This document shows positions 1-7,534 of a stretch of DNA of 46,142 bases, in pieces. Location: NCBI GenBank assembly GCA_902806095.1, contig CADCVF010000016.1, positions 1 through 46,142 on the forward strand, given 5' to 3'. The stretch is from an uncultured Rubrobacteraceae bacterium (GTDB lineage: Bacteria; Actinomycetota; Rubrobacteria; Rubrobacterales; Rubrobacteraceae). Position 1 is the stretch's first letter; each line of letters starts with the position of its first letter. The position numbers and the translations under genes are program-made. Under the pieces are notes generated by a model, which ran no database searches, was not told where the DNA came from, and saw nothing but the letters and a program-made list of their open reading frames with translations.

Positions 1-2
1 CT

Positions 3-161
3 TTGGAGGAGGCGTTGGTAGAGGTCCTGAAGACCGAGCCGGGTGGGCTGCTCTCTGAGTTGGCCGAAGGGCCGCACCGCAGCCAGAAGGCACGCCAGTG
101 GCAGGCGGACCTGCTGAGAGAACGCCTCGAGCAACATCTGCCCCAAGGGGTAGCAGGATAG
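3..161 (+). CDS. Hypothetical protein, C-terminal fragment
   Basis: Only the last 52 codons lie in the window; the frame opens at base 3 and stops with TAG at 159-161. The peptide is charged and probably helical and ends ERLEQHLPQGVAG. I recognise no domain. GC-rich third positions agree with coding. It precedes the repeat-bearing region, and nothing about function can be inferred. Confidence 0.4.
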   Translation: MEEALVEVLKTEPGGLLSELAEGPHRSQKARQWQADLLRERLEQHLPQGVAG

Positions 162-234
162 GAGGCCTTGGGCCACAGCGAGAGCCGGCCGTGTCTTCGT
201 GAAGACAGGGCGGATAGGAACGAAGGATACAACA

Positions 235-269
235 ACCCGGCGCTCCCCCTCCTAAAGTCGGCGCCGGGT
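235..269 (+). terminator. Hairpin downstream of the first ORF
   Basis: A 9-bp perfect stem (235-243 with 261-269, ACCCGGCGC) encloses a 17-nt loop. No T-run follows, so a terminator role is inferred only from its position. The rest of 162-396 holds a small inverted repeat near 192-207 (TGTCTTC/GAAGACA) and no gene that I can support. Confidence 0.25.
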
Positions 270-396
270 CGTCTACCAACCGAGCGGGTTTCCCAAAAAC
301 GGGAGCCCGGTTTCGGAGGCCAATGATCTCACGAGAGGCGCCAGGCGCAATACATACTTTGGGCCATTTAGCTCCTCGCTTGGCAAAGGGTGCCAA

Positions 397-466
397 GCGA
401 ACTTCTTAGAACTCCGTAAAGGCGAAGTTCGCAGAATACCTATTCCACGCACTCCGGTGACTAAGG
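397..466 (+). repeat. 70-bp intergenic repeat, copy 1
   Basis: Begins GCGAACTTC, continues to GAAGTTCGC (an inverted pair), then a conserved right half TTCCACGCACTCCGGTG and a TAAGG end. It lies between the first ORF and the methyltransferase gene. Six related copies occur up to base 5722, all in this orientation. Confidence 0.8.
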
Positions 467-551
467 CTGGGCAGTCTAAGGGGGCCCGTGGGATAACATG
501 TGTACGGTATGCGGGACGTGGGGTCGCAGCAACAAGGTGGAGGGAGGCAAC

Positions 552-1013
552 GTGCCTGAGGTCGCGAACCTAGGGATCGTGCGACCACCCGTCGTCTACC
601 TGAGCGCTATCGCTCTGGGCCTGTTGTTGCATCTCGCTTGGCCCTTGCGGCTCGCACCGACCGCCGTTGGCGTGCCCCTTGGGGCTATCGCGGTGCTCGT
701 CGCCGTCGCCCTGTTCCTCTACGCGGTTCGCACGCTTCGAAGTGCCGACACGCCCGTTCCGGGCAACCGCCCCACCACCACGATCGTGCGCACGGGACCC
801 TTCCGATTCAGTCGCAACCCCATATATCTGTCCTTCTCGCTGCTGCTGCTCGGCGTCGCCTTCTTGGTGAACAGTTGGTGGCTACTGGCAACCCTCGCGT
901 TGGCGGTGGCGCTGATGTCGTTCGTGGTCATCCCGGGAGAGGAGCGCTACCTGGAGAGACGCTTCCCGTCTGAGTATTTGCCCTACAAGGCTTCCGTGCG
1001 CCGCTGGCTGTAG
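552..1013 (+). CDS. Isoprenylcysteine carboxylmethyltransferase (ICMT/PEMT) family membrane methyltransferase
   Basis: A 153-aa integral membrane protein with about four hydrophobic segments. The C-terminal half has the family signature: TGPFRFSRNPIYLS, a hydrophobic hairpin, then PGEERYLERRFPSEYLPYK and a final VRRWL. In ICMT and phospholipid methyltransferases the RNP-Y and E-ERYL-F--EY residues bind S-adenosylmethionine. The substrate cannot be told from sequence. I prefer the GTG at 552, which has GGAGG/GGGAGG 4-8 nt upstream; an in-frame start at 498 would add 18 poorly conserved residues. It is a single-gene unit with one 70-bp repeat on each side. Confidence 0.8.
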   Translation: MPEVANLGIVRPPVVYLSAIALGLLLHLAWPLRLAPTAVGVPLGAIAVLVAVALFLYAVRTLRSADTPVPGNRPTTTIVRTGPFRFSRNPIYLSFSLLLLGVAFLVNSWWLLATLALAVALMSFVVIPGEERYLERRFPSEYLPYKASVRRWL

Positions 1014-1017
1014 GCGC

Positions 1018-1070
1018 TCGAGTTCGCAGAACTCCGTTAGTGCGAAGTTCGCAAAACCTTCCTTCTTAGG
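1018..1070 (+). repeat. 70-bp intergenic repeat, copy 2 (shortened)
   Basis: Holds the inverted left half (AGTTCGCAGAACTCCGTTAG then GCGAAGTTCGC) but lacks the CACGCACTCCGGTG right half seen in the others. It starts 5 nt after the methyltransferase stop codon. The 1071-1139 remainder holds nothing I recognise. Confidence 0.65.
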
Positions 1071-1139
1071 CTGTCCGAAAGGGTGCTGGTGGCCTACGGA
1101 ACGTAGGCCTTGGTAGCGTAGCACCGCAAGACCGGGCCC

Positions 1140-1808
1140 CTATGCTTCGGGCAAACCGCGCCCGCGCAGATACCTTCCGAACTGTTCGGGTGTGCGCACG
1201 CCGTGCTCCAGTACCGCCTCATAGATATCCATCCCGCTCACCCGATCGGGGTAGTAAGACCTGCGGTGCCACACGTCCTTGATCCACAGGATCGCCAGCC
1301 TCGTCTCGGGGGTGAGCCGCCTTCGCATCTCCTCCGCGTGCGCCAGCGGGCCAGGCGGCGACTCCGGTGCCCACAGCGAGACGTCTATCTTCCACTCCTC
1401 GCCCGCCTCCGTCTCGTGGCGCGCCACGAAGTAGTAGCGTCCGTGGCCCCGCAGCTCGGGCGGGGCGAGTCGCCCTGTCTCGTTGCGGTACTCCACCCTC
1501 GTGGTGCGCGGGTGGGCCGCCAGCGGCGCCATCGTCTCCCAAGCCCGTTCGGGACTCAGCCATCCGCAGGAGGCGCCGAGGTCGAGGTCCCGCCACACCA
1601 TCAGCCCGGACACCGAGCTGCCCAGCCGCTCGAAGCGTCCGGCTCCTCCCACCATCGTCGGCAGGTCGAGCTGCTCCACGAGCCGGTTTGCCTCGGCCTG
1701 CAGGATTTCCTGCTGCTCGAGCAGCCGAGCGGCGTATGTCGCCTCCGGGTGCTCACTATCCATTAGAGTCATCCTCTTGCGCTTTTCACTCGCTGAGTAT
1801 TCTCCCAT
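1140..1808 (-). CDS. Nucleotidyltransferase-fold-like protein of unknown function
   Basis: A 222-aa soluble protein. The segment RLGSSVSGLMVWRDLDL resembles the G-S-x(n)-D-x-D core of polymerase-beta-type nucleotidyltransferases. A later strand, EWKIDVSLW, could supply the third acidic residue, and helical ETRLAILWIKDVWHRR follows. The assignment is by motif only and the substrate is unknown. ATG 1808 has GGAGG 9 nt upstream; ATG 1763 (GAGG 9 nt upstream) is an alternative that would shorten it by 15 residues. A 70-bp repeat lies immediately upstream of the start. It is divergent from the small HTH gene at 1978. Confidence 0.6.
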   Translation of the reverse strand: MGEYSASEKRKRMTLMDSEHPEATYAARLLEQQEILQAEANRLVEQLDLPTMVGGAGRFERLGSSVSGLMVWRDLDLGASCGWLSPERAWETMAPLAAHPRTTRVEYRNETGRLAPPELRGHGRYYFVARHETEAGEEWKIDVSLWAPESPPGPLAHAEEMRRRLTPETRLAILWIKDVWHRRSYYPDRVSGMDIYEAVLEHGVRTPEQFGRYLRGRGLPEA

Positions 1809-1825
1809 GGGAAGGGGCCTCCGGC

Positions 1826-1903
1826 GCGAAGTTCGAAGAAAATAGCCCTACCCAGAGAGCGAACTTCCGAGAATTTCCCTTCCACGCCCTTGGGTGAATA
1901 AGG
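1826..1903 (+). repeat. 70-bp intergenic repeat, copy 3
   Basis: Contains GCGAAGTTCG, then GCGAACTTCCGAGAATTTCC, then TTCCACGCCCTTGGGTG and AATAAGG. The order of the two half-palindromes is inverted relative to copy 1, and the right half is conserved. It sits between two divergent genes. Confidence 0.7.
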
Positions 1904-1977
1904 GCAAGAGGAAGGGCCGGTGTATCCTTGTGGGGTGTCTCGCGGTCCCGTCTTCGGAGGGCAAGGAGGTTAGTAGG

Positions 1978-2157
1978 GTGGAAGACAAAAAACGCACGCA
2001 ACTCACCTTGTGGGAGGCGGCCGAGTATCTCGAGCTCACTCCTGAGGACGTCCAAGAGATGGTCGAAGGCGGGGAGCTCAAGGCCGACAAGTTCGCCGGT
2101 GCGATCCACATCCCTCGCGAAGAGGTAGAGCGCATCGAGCGCGAGAGCGCCCCGTAA
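1978..2157 (+). CDS. Small helix-turn-helix (excisionase/MerR-like) DNA-binding protein
   Basis: A 59-aa protein that is almost entirely one winged-helix excisionase-type domain: QLTLWEAAEYLELTPEDVQ (helix-turn-helix), a GGELKADKFAGAIHIP wing, then REEVERIERE. The GTG at 1978 is chosen because AAGGAGGT stands 8 nt upstream; an in-frame ATG at 1894 lies inside the repeat and gives an unlikely N-terminus. Such proteins act as recombination directionality factors or small repressors. No integrase is adjacent here, so its partner is unknown. Confidence 0.75.
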   Translation: MEDKKRTQLTLWEAAEYLELTPEDVQEMVEGGELKADKFAGAIHIPREEVERIERESAP

Positions 2158-2217
2158 GAGAGGGACCTCGGCCGAGCGGAGAATGATCCGGCGCCGGGAT
2201 GTTCTCACGCCGGCACG

Positions 2218-2288
2218 ACTTAGAACTCCATAAAAGCGGAACTCCAACTTCGGAGAATTAACCTTCCACGCACTAGGGTGAATAGAGG
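2218..2288 (+). repeat. 70-bp intergenic repeat, copy 4
   Basis: TTAGAACTCCATAAAAGCGG, then CCAACTTCGGAGAATTAACC, then TTCCACGCACTAGGGTG and AATAGAGG. The left palindrome is degenerate. It overlaps the 3' end of the leftward membrane-protein gene, supplying its stop codon. Confidence 0.75.
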
Positions 2289-2890
2289 AGCGGGAGGCCC
2301 CCGCTGTAGACGCCTACGAACGCAGCGGCCACCACGAGGCCGACGGCCACCGAGAGCGCGACGAGCGGCGGGCATCGGAGGCGTCCCACCGCGATCGCGC
2401 ACAGCAGGGCGACCCCGACGGCGATCTGGCCCCACCAGTAAGGCGGGTAGGTGGTGTGGGCGATGTAGGCGAGCCCGTAGACGCCCTCGCCGACCAGCAC
2501 GCCGCCCATCCCGCCCGCTCCGAGCGCGGCCAGGGTCCTGCGACCCGACCTCACCCAATGAGCGCCGAGGCCCAGGCAGGGGCCGACGAACACGGCGGCG
2601 AGGCCCCAGAAGATGATCAAAGTCGACCCCGACGGGTAGCCCCGCAGGCCAGCGCCGAGGACGTACCCGGCGAGCAGCGCGAGGAGTGCCAGCGCGCCGC
2701 ACACCGCCGCGACGCGCTGGCCGGTGGCAAAGAGCGCGAGCAGGAACGCGGCCAGGGCCCACGACCCGCTGGAATTGGCTAGGGAGCCCACCTCCTGGGG
2801 GAGCCACTTCTGCCCGTAGGCGGTGAGGACGCCGAGCGCCAGGCCGAGCAAACCGACCGTCGCCGTCAGCGCGACCGGACGAAGCTGCAC
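2273..2890 (-). CDS. DUF6518-like multi-pass membrane protein
   Basis: A 205-aa protein of about six hydrophobic segments. Early motifs GVLTAYGQKWLP and SLANSSGSWALAAF recall a family of small actinobacterial membrane proteins that I associate with DUF6518; this is memory of the pattern, not a search. Function is unknown. GTG at 2890 has AAGGA 6 nt upstream. The last codons (YSP-stop) lie inside repeat copy 4, so the C-terminal tail is partly repeat-encoded. The 180 bases upstream of the start (2891-3068) hold no clear gene. Confidence 0.65.
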   Translation of the reverse strand: MQLRPVALTATVGLLGLALGVLTAYGQKWLPQEVGSLANSSGSWALAAFLLALFATGQRVAAVCGALALLALLAGYVLGAGLRGYPSGSTLIIFWGLAAVFVGPCLGLGAHWVRSGRRTLAALGAGGMGGVLVGEGVYGLAYIAHTTYPPYWWGQIAVGVALLCAIAVGRLRCPPLVALSVAVGLVVAAAFVGVYSGGLPLLYSP

Positions 2891-3068
2891 GGTAGGTCCT
2901 TGCGATCTTTGGCTGTTTTGACCTCTTCCATGAATGCGTCCGGCTCGTCCATCTGTCCCTCATTAGCGTCGTGCGTGGTCCATGGGCAGCTTACCAGCGC
3001 CGCCAGCGGTGGTCAGTTGTGCTCCATTCTCCAAGGGTCGAGGGCCGGGGCTATGCAGGATGCTGGAT

Positions 3069-3140
3069 GCGAACTTCCGAGAACTCTGGATAGGCGAAGT
3101 TCGCAGAATTCCTCTTCTACGCACTCCAGTGAACTAAGGG
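3069..3140 (+). repeat. 70-bp intergenic repeat, copy 5
   Basis: GCGAACTTCCGAGAACTCTG, then GGCGAAGTTCGCAGAATTCC, then TTCTACGCACTCCAGTG and AACTAAGG. It is the best match to copy 1 and lies between two leftward genes. Bases 3141-3236 downstream hold only a short palindrome GGGTTCGAACCC. Confidence 0.8.
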
Positions 3141-3236
3141 GGTGTGCTCGCCCTTATGCTCGCGGAGCCACAAAACTTTGGAAACGGCGCGCTCGCCGCC
3201 ACGGGCCCCTCCGATTACGGGTTCGAACCCACAGAG

Positions 3237-4952
3237 CTAGGAGACTAGGAGCTCCGTAGCCTTCTCTGTAGAGCATGGCCTGTACCAATAGTATCCCTGG
3301 GCAATGTCGCAACCCATCGATCGCAATGCATCCAGCTCTCCGGCGGTCTCCACGCCCTCGACCACCACATCGAGGCCCAGCGCGTGCGCGAAGCCTATAG
3401 TCGCCGAGACTAACGCCCGGTTCTGGGGGTCTCCGTCCATCCCCTCTACCATCGACCGGTCCAACTTGAGGATGTCCACAGGCAAGCTCTTGAGGGTGGT
3501 GATCGAGGAGTAGCCGGTCCCGAAGTCGTCCATCGCGAGCGTCAATCCGAGGCCTTTTAGCGCCCGCAGGATGCCCCTGGCGTCCGGTCCTTTCTCCATC
3601 ATCACGCTCTCGGTGATTTCCAGAACCACATCCCGCGGCTCCGTTCCGGTCTCGGAGAGGATTGCCGCAACTTCCTCGACGAGTTCAGGGTAGCGAAATT
3701 GGCGGGCGGAGAGGTTCACGGACATCCTCAGTGGCGCCTCGTGAGGTATTTGCTCGCGGAAGATGCGCACCTGGCGGCAGGCCTCCGCAAGCACCCACTG
3801 TCCCAAGGCAATGATCATCCCGGTCTCCTCGGCCAGAGAGATGAACTCGGAAGGGGCCAGCAGCCCGCGCTCCGGGTGCTCCCACCTCACCAGGGCCTCG
3901 AAGCCTACCGTCTCGCCCGTGCTCATCATAATCTGGGGCTGGTAGTAAACTCGGAGCTCCCCGCGCTCTATCGCCCTTCTGAGGTCCTCCTCAAGCCCCA
4001 GGCGCTCGAGCGAGTGGTTCATCCCAAAGGAGAAGATCTCGTGGCGGTTCTTGCCCTGGCGCTTGCTCCGGTACATGGCTATATCCGCCCTTCTCATAAG
4101 CTCCTCGGCGTAGTACTCGCCGGTCTCGCCGGGGGCAGCCACCACGACTCCGATGCTGGTGGTCACGACCGCCCCATGGCCGTCAACCTGGAAGGGGGCA
4201 CTCAGATCCTGTTTGATCCTCGCCGCGACGCCGGCAGCTTGGACGACGTCTTCGAGGCCTTCGAGCAGCATGGCGAACTCGTCCCCCCCGAAGCGAGCGA
4301 ACGTGTCGCCGAGGCGCAACCGGCTCGCTACGCGCTCGGCCACCCCCACCAGGAGTTGGTCGCCTACGGCGTGGCCCAGAGAGTCGTTGAAGCGCTTGAA
4401 GTCATCCAGGTCCATGTATAGCAACGCGAGCCCGCACGCCTCGCCCCGCTCGGCCTGTCGCTTGGCCCGAGAGAGGCCTTGTCCCAGACGGTCCAGAAAG
4501 AGCGCCCGGTTGGGCAGGCCGGTCAGGGAGTCGTGGAAAGCTTGATGGGCGAGCTCATCCTCGAGCGCCTTACGATCGGTGAAGTCCTCGAACACGAGCC
4601 CTACCTGCAGCAGAGTCCCGGTCTCGTCCCTGACGGGATAGATGAACGCCTGCAGCCAACGCGCCCTCGTCTCGGGTGTCGCCTCGCAGAACAAAATTGG
4701 CGTGGTCACCGCAGCGTTTTGCCTACACTCTTCAATGTAAGGGGCAAGCCCCATGGCGCGCAGCCGCTCATTCTCGAAGACGCTCGAGCTCTCCGGGAAC
4801 CCATATTCTCCCCGGGACCACAGAGCGTTCCAGGCGGCATTTACCAGCAGGTAGCGACCGTCGGGATCGAGAATGGCGGTGGCTAGCGGAGACTGCTCTA
4901 TGGTTGTGCGCAAGTGCAGCTCGGTGGAAGATCCTCGTTTTTCTATCCCCAT
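3237..4952 (-). CDS. PAS-GGDEF-EAL cyclic-di-GMP signalling protein
   Basis: A 571-aa protein with no obvious transmembrane segment. An N-terminal PAS domain (about residues 10-135; TTIEQSPLATAILDPDGRYL) is followed by a GGDEF domain with an intact FGGDEF motif near 220, so diguanylate cyclase activity is possible. The EAL domain has VGFEALVRWEHPERG near 351 and AMDDFGTGYSS near 474, the metal-binding pattern of active phosphodiesterases, so it may make or degrade c-di-GMP under PAS control. ATG 4952 is preferred (AAGAAGGG 4 nt upstream); an in-frame ATG at 5021 has no ribosome binding site and would add 23 residues. It is divergent from the cupin gene, with repeat copy 6 between them. Confidence 0.92.
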   Translation of the reverse strand: MGIEKRGSSTELHLRTTIEQSPLATAILDPDGRYLLVNAAWNALWSRGEYGFPESSSVFENERLRAMGLAPYIEECRQNAAVTTPILFCEATPETRARWLQAFIYPVRDETGTLLQVGLVFEDFTDRKALEDELAHQAFHDSLTGLPNRALFLDRLGQGLSRAKRQAERGEACGLALLYMDLDDFKRFNDSLGHAVGDQLLVGVAERVASRLRLGDTFARFGGDEFAMLLEGLEDVVQAAGVAARIKQDLSAPFQVDGHGAVVTTSIGVVVAAPGETGEYYAEELMRRADIAMYRSKRQGKNRHEIFSFGMNHSLERLGLEEDLRRAIERGELRVYYQPQIMMSTGETVGFEALVRWEHPERGLLAPSEFISLAEETGMIIALGQWVLAEACRQVRIFREQIPHEAPLRMSVNLSARQFRYPELVEEVAAILSETGTEPRDVVLEITESVMMEKGPDARGILRALKGLGLTLAMDDFGTGYSSITTLKSLPVDILKLDRSMVEGMDGDPQNRALVSATIGFAHALGLDVVVEGVETAGELDALRSMGCDIAQGYYWYRPCSTEKATELLVS

Positions 4953-5042
4953 GTCGCCCTTCTTTAGCGAGGCCCGGAAGAAAGGTGTCAGCCTCCCCTG
5001 TGCCGTAATTGTAGACGGCATGGCCCGAAAGGTGTGGAAGAA

Positions 5043-5091
5043 GCGGTTGAACTTCGGAGAATTATTCTTCCACGAACTCCGGTGAATAAGC
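5043..5091 (+). repeat. 70-bp intergenic repeat, copy 6 (partial)
   Basis: Carries only the right two thirds: TTGAACTTCGGAGAATTATT, then CTTCCACGAACTCCGGTG and AATAAG. It lies between the divergent EAL and cupin genes. Confidence 0.7.
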
Positions 5092-5162
5092 GTAGCACCA
5101 CCCTTAGAGGCTCTTACTAGGGACGGATCGGCTAAACTGGCCGTTCACGAAAGGGGGACACC

Positions 5163-5525
5163 TTGGATCACCGCCCGCCTTCCATAAAGGTAGATAAGCC
5201 CTGGGGCCGCTTCGAACAGTACACGCACAACCTCCCCTGCACGGTCAAGATCATCACCGTCGCCCCTGGCGGCAAGCTCTCCAGCCAGTACCATCACCAC
5301 CGCGACGAGCTCTGGGTCGTGCTGGACGAGGGAGTTCGGGTCCAACTGGACGAAGATGTCCTCCAGCCCGAGGTCGGCGAGGAACTTTTCATCCCGCGAG
5401 GGACGGTACACAGGCTCTTTACGGCGGGCGAGGAGGAGGTCAGGATACTGGAGATCTCCTTCGGCGAGTTCGACGAGGAGGACATCGTAAGGCTCGAGGA
5501 CGTCTACGGGCGCCTCGCCCAGTAG
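5163..5525 (+). CDS. Cupin-domain protein, mannose-6-phosphate isomerase type II-like
   Basis: A 120-aa single-cupin protein. The start KPWGRFEQYTHN and the PGGKLSSQYHHHRDELWVV motif (metal-binding histidines and glutamate), then EELFIPRGTVHRLF, match the C-terminal isomerase domain of ManC-type enzymes. Stand-alone versions are usually called phosphomannose isomerase type II or generic cupins, and activity here is unproven. The TTG start at 5163 is supported by AAGGGGG 5 nt upstream. It is monocistronic, with repeat copies 6 and 7 on either side. Confidence 0.8.
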   Translation: MDHRPPSIKVDKPWGRFEQYTHNLPCTVKIITVAPGGKLSSQYHHHRDELWVVLDEGVRVQLDEDVLQPEVGEELFIPRGTVHRLFTAGEEEVRILEISFGEFDEEDIVRLEDVYGRLAQ

Positions 5526-5651
5526 TAGTGTATGAGGGTTACGGTGCGGGAGAAGGGCCTGGCGTAGATCTCCTGCGGGCTTAGGGGAAGTTCAGCCGCG
5601 AAGCCCGCCCCCGGTCCAAAACTGCCCGCGTTCCAGGTGGGGCACCTGGGG

Positions 5652-5722
5652 CCGAACTTCGGAGAACTGCGTAAAGACGAAGGTCGCAGAATTCATATTC
5701 CACGCACTCGGGTGCATAGAGG
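5652..5722 (+). repeat. 70-bp intergenic repeat, copy 7
   Basis: CCGAACTTCGGAGAACTGCG, then GACGAAGGTCGCAGAATTC, then TTCCACGCACTCGGGTG and CATAGAGG. It is the last copy I find. Base composition drops in GC just to the right, suggesting a boundary near 5725. Confidence 0.75.
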
Positions 5723-5848
5723 CAAGAAGCAAGCGGGCTAGCGCGGCGGGCGCGTTCTTGCCTTTCGCAGCGGGGACTAGGTTAGCTGCGCGCTGTGTTA
5801 GAGGACGTTGGCCGTCGTTAGCGAAAACCAGCTCACACGTTACGGGTC

Positions 5849-5877
5849 TTGACGGCTCATATTGACACGCTTAGAAT
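5849..5877 (+). promoter_or_regulatory. Sigma-70-type promoter upstream of the zinc-ribbon gene
   Basis: TTGACG (5849-5854), a 17-nt spacer and TAGAAT (5872-5877). Transcription would begin near 5884 and run into the gene whose ribosome binding site AGGAGGTG lies at 5985-5992. The remainder of 5526-5848 holds repeat copy 7 and no gene. Confidence 0.55.
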
Positions 5878-6143
5878 ATCTACAGTTCACTCTTGCGCCT
5901 TGAAGAAGATTGGCGCGTTTCTCTTTCCTTCTTACATCGGGGCTTCTTGCTTCCATGAGCCATACCCATCATTTCGTATAACTGAGGAGGTGTCCTACTC
6001 TGGCGGCCGAAAGTAGCGACAATGCACGCGCACGACTTATAAAGACCCGCCGCGGGACATGGATAGATGAAAGCCTGCTACCCGCCGCACGTCGGGAGTG
6101 CCTAAAGATCCTTCGAATAGCATCCCAAGCTGTAGGTGAGGGT

Positions 6144-6797
6144 ATGGCGAAGAGAGTTCGCAATGTTGGGCAGCCTGTGGAGGAAGATTCATCACTAAGC
6201 GATCTGTTCGCTCCTAAAGGATACCGTGCCCGCGTTTCCGACGAACTGGAATCACTGCATGCGGAGTTCCTCAAGTACAGACTACCTGAAGAAGTGAGAG
6301 CGTCGGAAGTTGCCTACGAAGCAATACAAGGCGTGAGAACATGTGGCTTCTGCGCTCGGGATCTGTCCCCGAAGGAGCCTGCGTACCTCGGCGCGAAAAT
6401 CTACGTCGGCATGTGGCCCCTCTCTTGGGACTACGGCAGGAAGCCGCAGATTGGCAAGCCTCTCTACGAAGACACGGTGCTATGCAGTTCGTGCGCGCCG
6501 GAGTGGTTATCACCGGAGAGAGACGACGTAGTAATGCAGCTCTGCGCGCACTGCGAACGCCCGATGGTATCGCCTCTGGATCTTTTCGCGCTTCGACGCA
6601 CGTTCTGTTCTGATCGCTGCAAAGAGGCATATCGAGAGGAGCTACGCGAGGAGAAGAAAGCTGAAGAACGCAAGAAGGTCTGCGAGGTCTGCGGCGAGGA
6701 GTTCACCGCATCCCGTCGGGACGCCAAGACTTGCTCCGACAGGTGCAAGCAGAAAGCTTACCGACAACGGACGAAGGAGGTGAAACAGACAAGGTAG
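6144..6797 (+). CDS. Multi-zinc-ribbon protein of unknown function
   Basis: A 217-aa soluble protein with paired cysteines: CGFCARDL with CSSCAPEW, CAHCERP with FCSDRCKE, and a C-terminal CEVCGEEF...TCSDRCKQKAYRQR ribbon. The last resembles small treble-clef or zinc-ribbon domains found in mobile elements and may bind nucleic acid. No enzyme motif was seen. ATG 6144 has AGGTGA 4 nt upstream. The frame is open back to 5982 and a strong AGGAGGTG precedes a CTG at 6000, so a 48-residue N-terminal extension is possible. Codon use is less GC-biased than in core genes, fitting acquisition. A terminator follows at 6824. Confidence 0.65.
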   Translation: MAKRVRNVGQPVEEDSSLSDLFAPKGYRARVSDELESLHAEFLKYRLPEEVRASEVAYEAIQGVRTCGFCARDLSPKEPAYLGAKIYVGMWPLSWDYGRKPQIGKPLYEDTVLCSSCAPEWLSPERDDVVMQLCAHCERPMVSPLDLFALRRTFCSDRCKEAYREELREEKKAEERKKVCEVCGEEFTASRRDAKTCSDRCKQKAYRQRTKEVKQTR

Positions 6798-6823
6798 ATC
6801 AATTTATCAGTCGAGTAATGATG

Positions 6824-6846
6824 CCCCGGCATGTCCGGGGTTTTTT
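6824..6846 (+). terminator. Rho-independent terminator
   Basis: Stem CCCCGG/CCGGGG (6824-6829 and 6835-6840), loop CATGT, then six T (6841-6846). It ends the zinc-ribbon transcript 27 bases after its stop codon. Confidence 0.85.
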
Positions 6847-6917
6847 CATGCCCACGGAGCGATCCTCGCTCCTCACCAAATTGTCTGTAAACCACAGATC
6901 TAGAGAGGTGGTGCGTC

Positions 6918-7130
6918 GTGTCCGAAGACGACGAGAAGATAGCCATTACGCCCGCATGGCTTAACTATAAGCAAAGTGAAACTTACTCGGGTCTGTCCAG
7001 GACAACTCTCTGGCAGCTCATAAACGCCCGGAAAATCAAGGCGGCACGCATCGGCCGGGCGGTTCGCATTGAGAAGACGTCACTTCAGAGGTTCATGGAG
7101 CAGAGCACCGAAGACCTGGGAGTTCTGTGA
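6918..7130 (+). CDS. Excisionase-type helix-turn-helix protein
   Basis: A 70-aa protein. LNYKQSETYSGLSRTTLWQL and INARKIKAARIGRAVRIEK form the helix-turn-helix and wing of the HTH_17/excisionase family; SLQRFMEQ closes the domain. GTG at 6918 has AGAGGTG upstream. It is the likely recombination directionality factor of this element and may also repress its genes. Its TGA overlaps the GTG of the next gene (GTGA, 7127-7130), implying translational coupling. Confidence 0.8.
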   Translation: MSEDDEKIAITPAWLNYKQSETYSGLSRTTLWQLINARKIKAARIGRAVRIEKTSLQRFMEQSTEDLGVL

Positions 7131-7534
7131 AGGTGAAGCCAGTAGAGTTGGTTGTGAAAAGGGCCGAAGGCGTTCGGCGAGTTAAATCCGGCTGGATGCT
7201 CTCCTGCCCGCTTCCGGGACATGGCAGGGGTTTTGGGGATAGGAAGCCGAGCGTGAGCCTCACCGAGGGCGACGATAGCCGTGCGCTCGTAAACTGCCAG
7301 GCCGGGTGCCAGACGGAGGATATCGTCGCCGAGTGGGGCCTAAACATGAGCGATCTGTTCGAGAACCGTAACGTCCACAGGGGAGGGGGGTCTTGTACCT
7401 CCCGACAAACAACGTCAACCGATCAACCGGCCACGCTGGAGAACTACGCCGCATACGTCGGGCTCCCTGTTGCGTTCCTAAAGAGCCTCGAGCGGCACAG
7501 CGCCGGCGCCCGACTCTACGAGGCCATCCCGTGA
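7127..7534 (+). CDS. Primase-type zinc-ribbon protein, probably a truncated paralogue
   Basis: 135 aa. Residues ~25-70 (CPLPGHG...GDRKPSVSLTEGDD...NCQAGC) match the CHC2-like zinc ribbon at the front of phage and plasmid primases. The tail TLENYAAYVGLPVAFLKSL, ending EAIP, resembles the linker that in full-length relatives leads into an IPY motif and then the catalytic domain; here it stops at that point. I infer it is the front end of a second primase kept as a separate protein. The start overlaps the excisionase stop (GTGA) and the stop overlaps the next start (GTGA, 7531-7534), so three genes are coupled. Confidence 0.7.
   Translation: MKVKPVELVVKRAEGVRRVKSGWMLSCPLPGHGRGFGDRKPSVSLTEGDDSRALVNCQAGCQTEDIVAEWGLNMSDLFENRNVHRGGGSCTSRQTTSTDQPATLENYAAYVGLPVAFLKSLERHSAGARLYEAIP

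Noticed and set aside
3215-3240. GGGTTCGAACCC, resembling a tRNA T-loop, and sharing TCGAACCCACA with the tRNA-Leu
   Set aside because: No acceptor, D or anticodon stems can be folded around it on either strand, and the shared stretch is only 11 bases of T-loop consensus, so neither a tRNA nor an attachment site can be supported.
397-5722. Reading the 70-bp repeats as a CRISPR array
   Set aside because: Spacing is several hundred bases with genes between, units are imperfect and no cas genes are present.
397-5722. Reading the 70-bp repeats as integron attC sites
   Set aside because: The GTTRRRY and RYYYAAC cores are absent and no integron integrase is visible; kept only as a loose analogy.
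5765-5785. GCGGGGACTAGG as a degenerate copy of the tRNA-Leu 3' end (left attachment site)
   Set aside because: It needs gaps and mismatches and would not stand out from chance in GC-rich DNA.
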